Assembly (NCBI GenBank): GCA_002067565.1
Contig: MVQZ01000321.1
Location: forward strand, 1 to 6,977
DNA from: Methanobacterium sp. PtaU1.Bin242
GTDB taxonomy: Archaea; Methanobacteriota; Methanobacteria; Methanobacteriales; Methanobacteriaceae
Reading direction: 5' to 3'
Length of the DNA stretch: 6,977 bases
The translations under genes were made by a program, and so were the position numbers. Each line of letters opens with the position of its first letter. The first letter of the stretch is position 1. This document shows positions 6,268 to 6,977 of this stretch, piece after piece. The notes beneath the pieces are model-generated. The model had not been told where the DNA came from, searched no databases, and saw only the letters and a list, made by a program, of their open reading frames with translations.

Positions 6268-6277
6268 ATTTATAATT
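6268..6277 (-). promoter_or_regulatory. Candidate TATA box for hisF
   Basis: The minus strand reads AATTATAAAT, centred about 27 bases before the hisF ATG. If used, it would place the transcription start almost at the ATG, which conflicts with the GAAGGG ribosome binding site at 6251-6256. A further AT-rich stretch at about 6290-6310 could be the true promoter instead. Confidence 0.3.
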
Positions 6278-6391
6278 TTGTTATTTCAAGAATATTACAA
6301 ATATCAATTGTTTTTTTAACTAATATAAGTCAATATTTGATGGTGGATGATAAAATTTATATTGTAATAAATTCGAGTTACTTTTACTTAA

Positions 6392-6400
6392 TTATTATAG
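6392..6400 (+). promoter_or_regulatory. Candidate TATA box for the DUF4013 gene
   Basis: TTATTATAG on the plus strand would start transcription near 6420 and give a leader of about 40 bases that contains the AGGAGAT ribosome binding site at 6447-6453. It lies in the 212-base divergent spacer shared with hisF. Support is positional only. Confidence 0.3.
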
Positions 6401-6458
6401 ATATGGATGATGATCAACATCCCTTAAATTTTATTGCTAGTTTAATAGGAGATACTAA

Positions 6459-6977
6459 ATGAAACTAAAAGAAATATTATCCGATTCTTTCCATTATCCC
6501 TTCTCTAACCCGAAGAGACTTCTTTTACTGGGAATATTAACTGCTGCTAGCATTCTCATAATACCGGCAATATTGGTTATGGGATATACTTTACGCATAA
6601 TGGAATATTCTTTCAATGGTTCTAGTGAATTACCACCATTTAATGAATGGTTAGCCATGTTTGTGGACGGTTTAAAATATATTATTGTAATGGTGGTTTA
6701 TATAGGAATTCCTGCCTTTGTTACAGGATTTTTAACTATTTTTATAATTATTTTTATTAGGGCTTACGGCGTTATAGGGGATTTTTACACATTCTTTATC
6801 ACTTTTCTTCTAAGTCTTTTAGTTGTGGGAATTATTATAATAGGAATTCCTTATATATTCGGCCTAATGGCGTTACCACACATAGTTAAAAAGAATAAAT
6901 TGGAAGTTTTACTTGATTTTAAGAATATTTTTGCAATTATTAAAAAAATCGGATGGATTAAATACCTTACAGGGGTT
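6459..6977 (+). CDS. DUF4013 family membrane protein, N-terminal 173 residues, cut by window edge
   Basis: The reading frame is open from ATG 6459 to the window end (173 codons, no stop). It is preceded by AGGAGAT at ideal spacing, the best ribosome binding site of any gene here. The protein starts with a short amphipathic segment (LKEILSDSFHYPFSNPKRLL), then a membrane helix at about 21-44, then the loop GSSELPPFNEWLAMFVDGLK at 54-73, which matches the L-P-x-F-x-x-W ... F-x-x-G-L-K signature of DUF4013. More membrane segments follow at about 74-100 and 108-142. DUF4013 proteins are multi-copy in Methanobacteriales; their role is unknown. The gene is divergent from hisF and shares only the spacer with it. 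Confidence 0.88.
   Translation, partial: MKLKEILSDSFHYPFSNPKRLLLLGILTAASILIIPAILVMGYTLRIMEYSFNGSSELPPFNEWLAMFVDGLKYIIVMVVYIGIPAFVTGFLTIFIIIFIRAYGVIGDFYTFFITFLLSLLVVGIIIIGIPYIFGLMALPHIVKKNKLEVLLDFKNIFAIIKKIGWIKYLTGV

Noticed and set aside
1..6977. CRISPR array, insertion sequence, tRNA or rRNA
   Set aside because: No regularly spaced direct repeats, no transposase-like frame, no terminal inverted repeats and no cloverleaf or rRNA-like stretch were seen on either strand.

Overview
The window most likely comes from a methanogenic archaeon of the order Methanobacteriales, probably Methanobacterium or a close relative. Three things point there. HisF has the long form I associate with that order. 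A DUF4013 membrane protein, a family abundant in that order, sits at the right edge. The spacers are very AT-rich and carry TATA-like boxes and AGGAGG-type ribosome binding sites. This assignment is inference from recognised families; no rRNA or tRNA gene is present to confirm it.

Layout. All genes but the last lie on the minus strand, so transcription runs right to left. Positions 1-2391 hold a run of small accessory genes, in transcription order: a DUF998 six-helix membrane protein (2391-1753), an NTF2/SnoaL-like protein (1722-1309), the broken remains of a DNA-3-methyladenine glycosylase I gene (tag; about 1304-913), an unrecognised helical protein (868-449), and the start of a GAP/Sap-family (LysE-like) membrane protein that leaves the window at base 1. 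Spacing is tight from DUF998 to the tag remnant, so these may share a transcript.

Positions 2552-4252 encode a full-length NAD-type malic enzyme of the large SfcA/MaeA class (566 aa, GTG start). It is flanked upstream by about 640 bases (4253-4894) without a recognisable gene. That spacer has a TATATATA box, a strong but apparently orphan ribosome binding site followed by a perfect 9-bp hairpin, and little else.

Positions 4895-6246 hold hisF (histidine biosynthesis) followed 32 bases later by a 163-aa basic protein of unknown function that starts with TTG; the two look like one transcription unit. Across a roughly 210-base divergent spacer, the DUF4013 membrane protein gene begins at 6459 on the plus strand and runs off the right end.

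How the genes fit together: hisF is core anabolism, and malic enzyme would link malate and pyruvate beside the incomplete reductive TCA branch of these methanogens. The others look like lineage-specific membrane or accessory genes with no evident shared pathway. I do not see a defence system, mobile element, CRISPR array or obvious new multi-gene system. The least obvious content is the decayed tag gene, the bacterial-looking malic enzyme and the gene-poor spacer in front of it.
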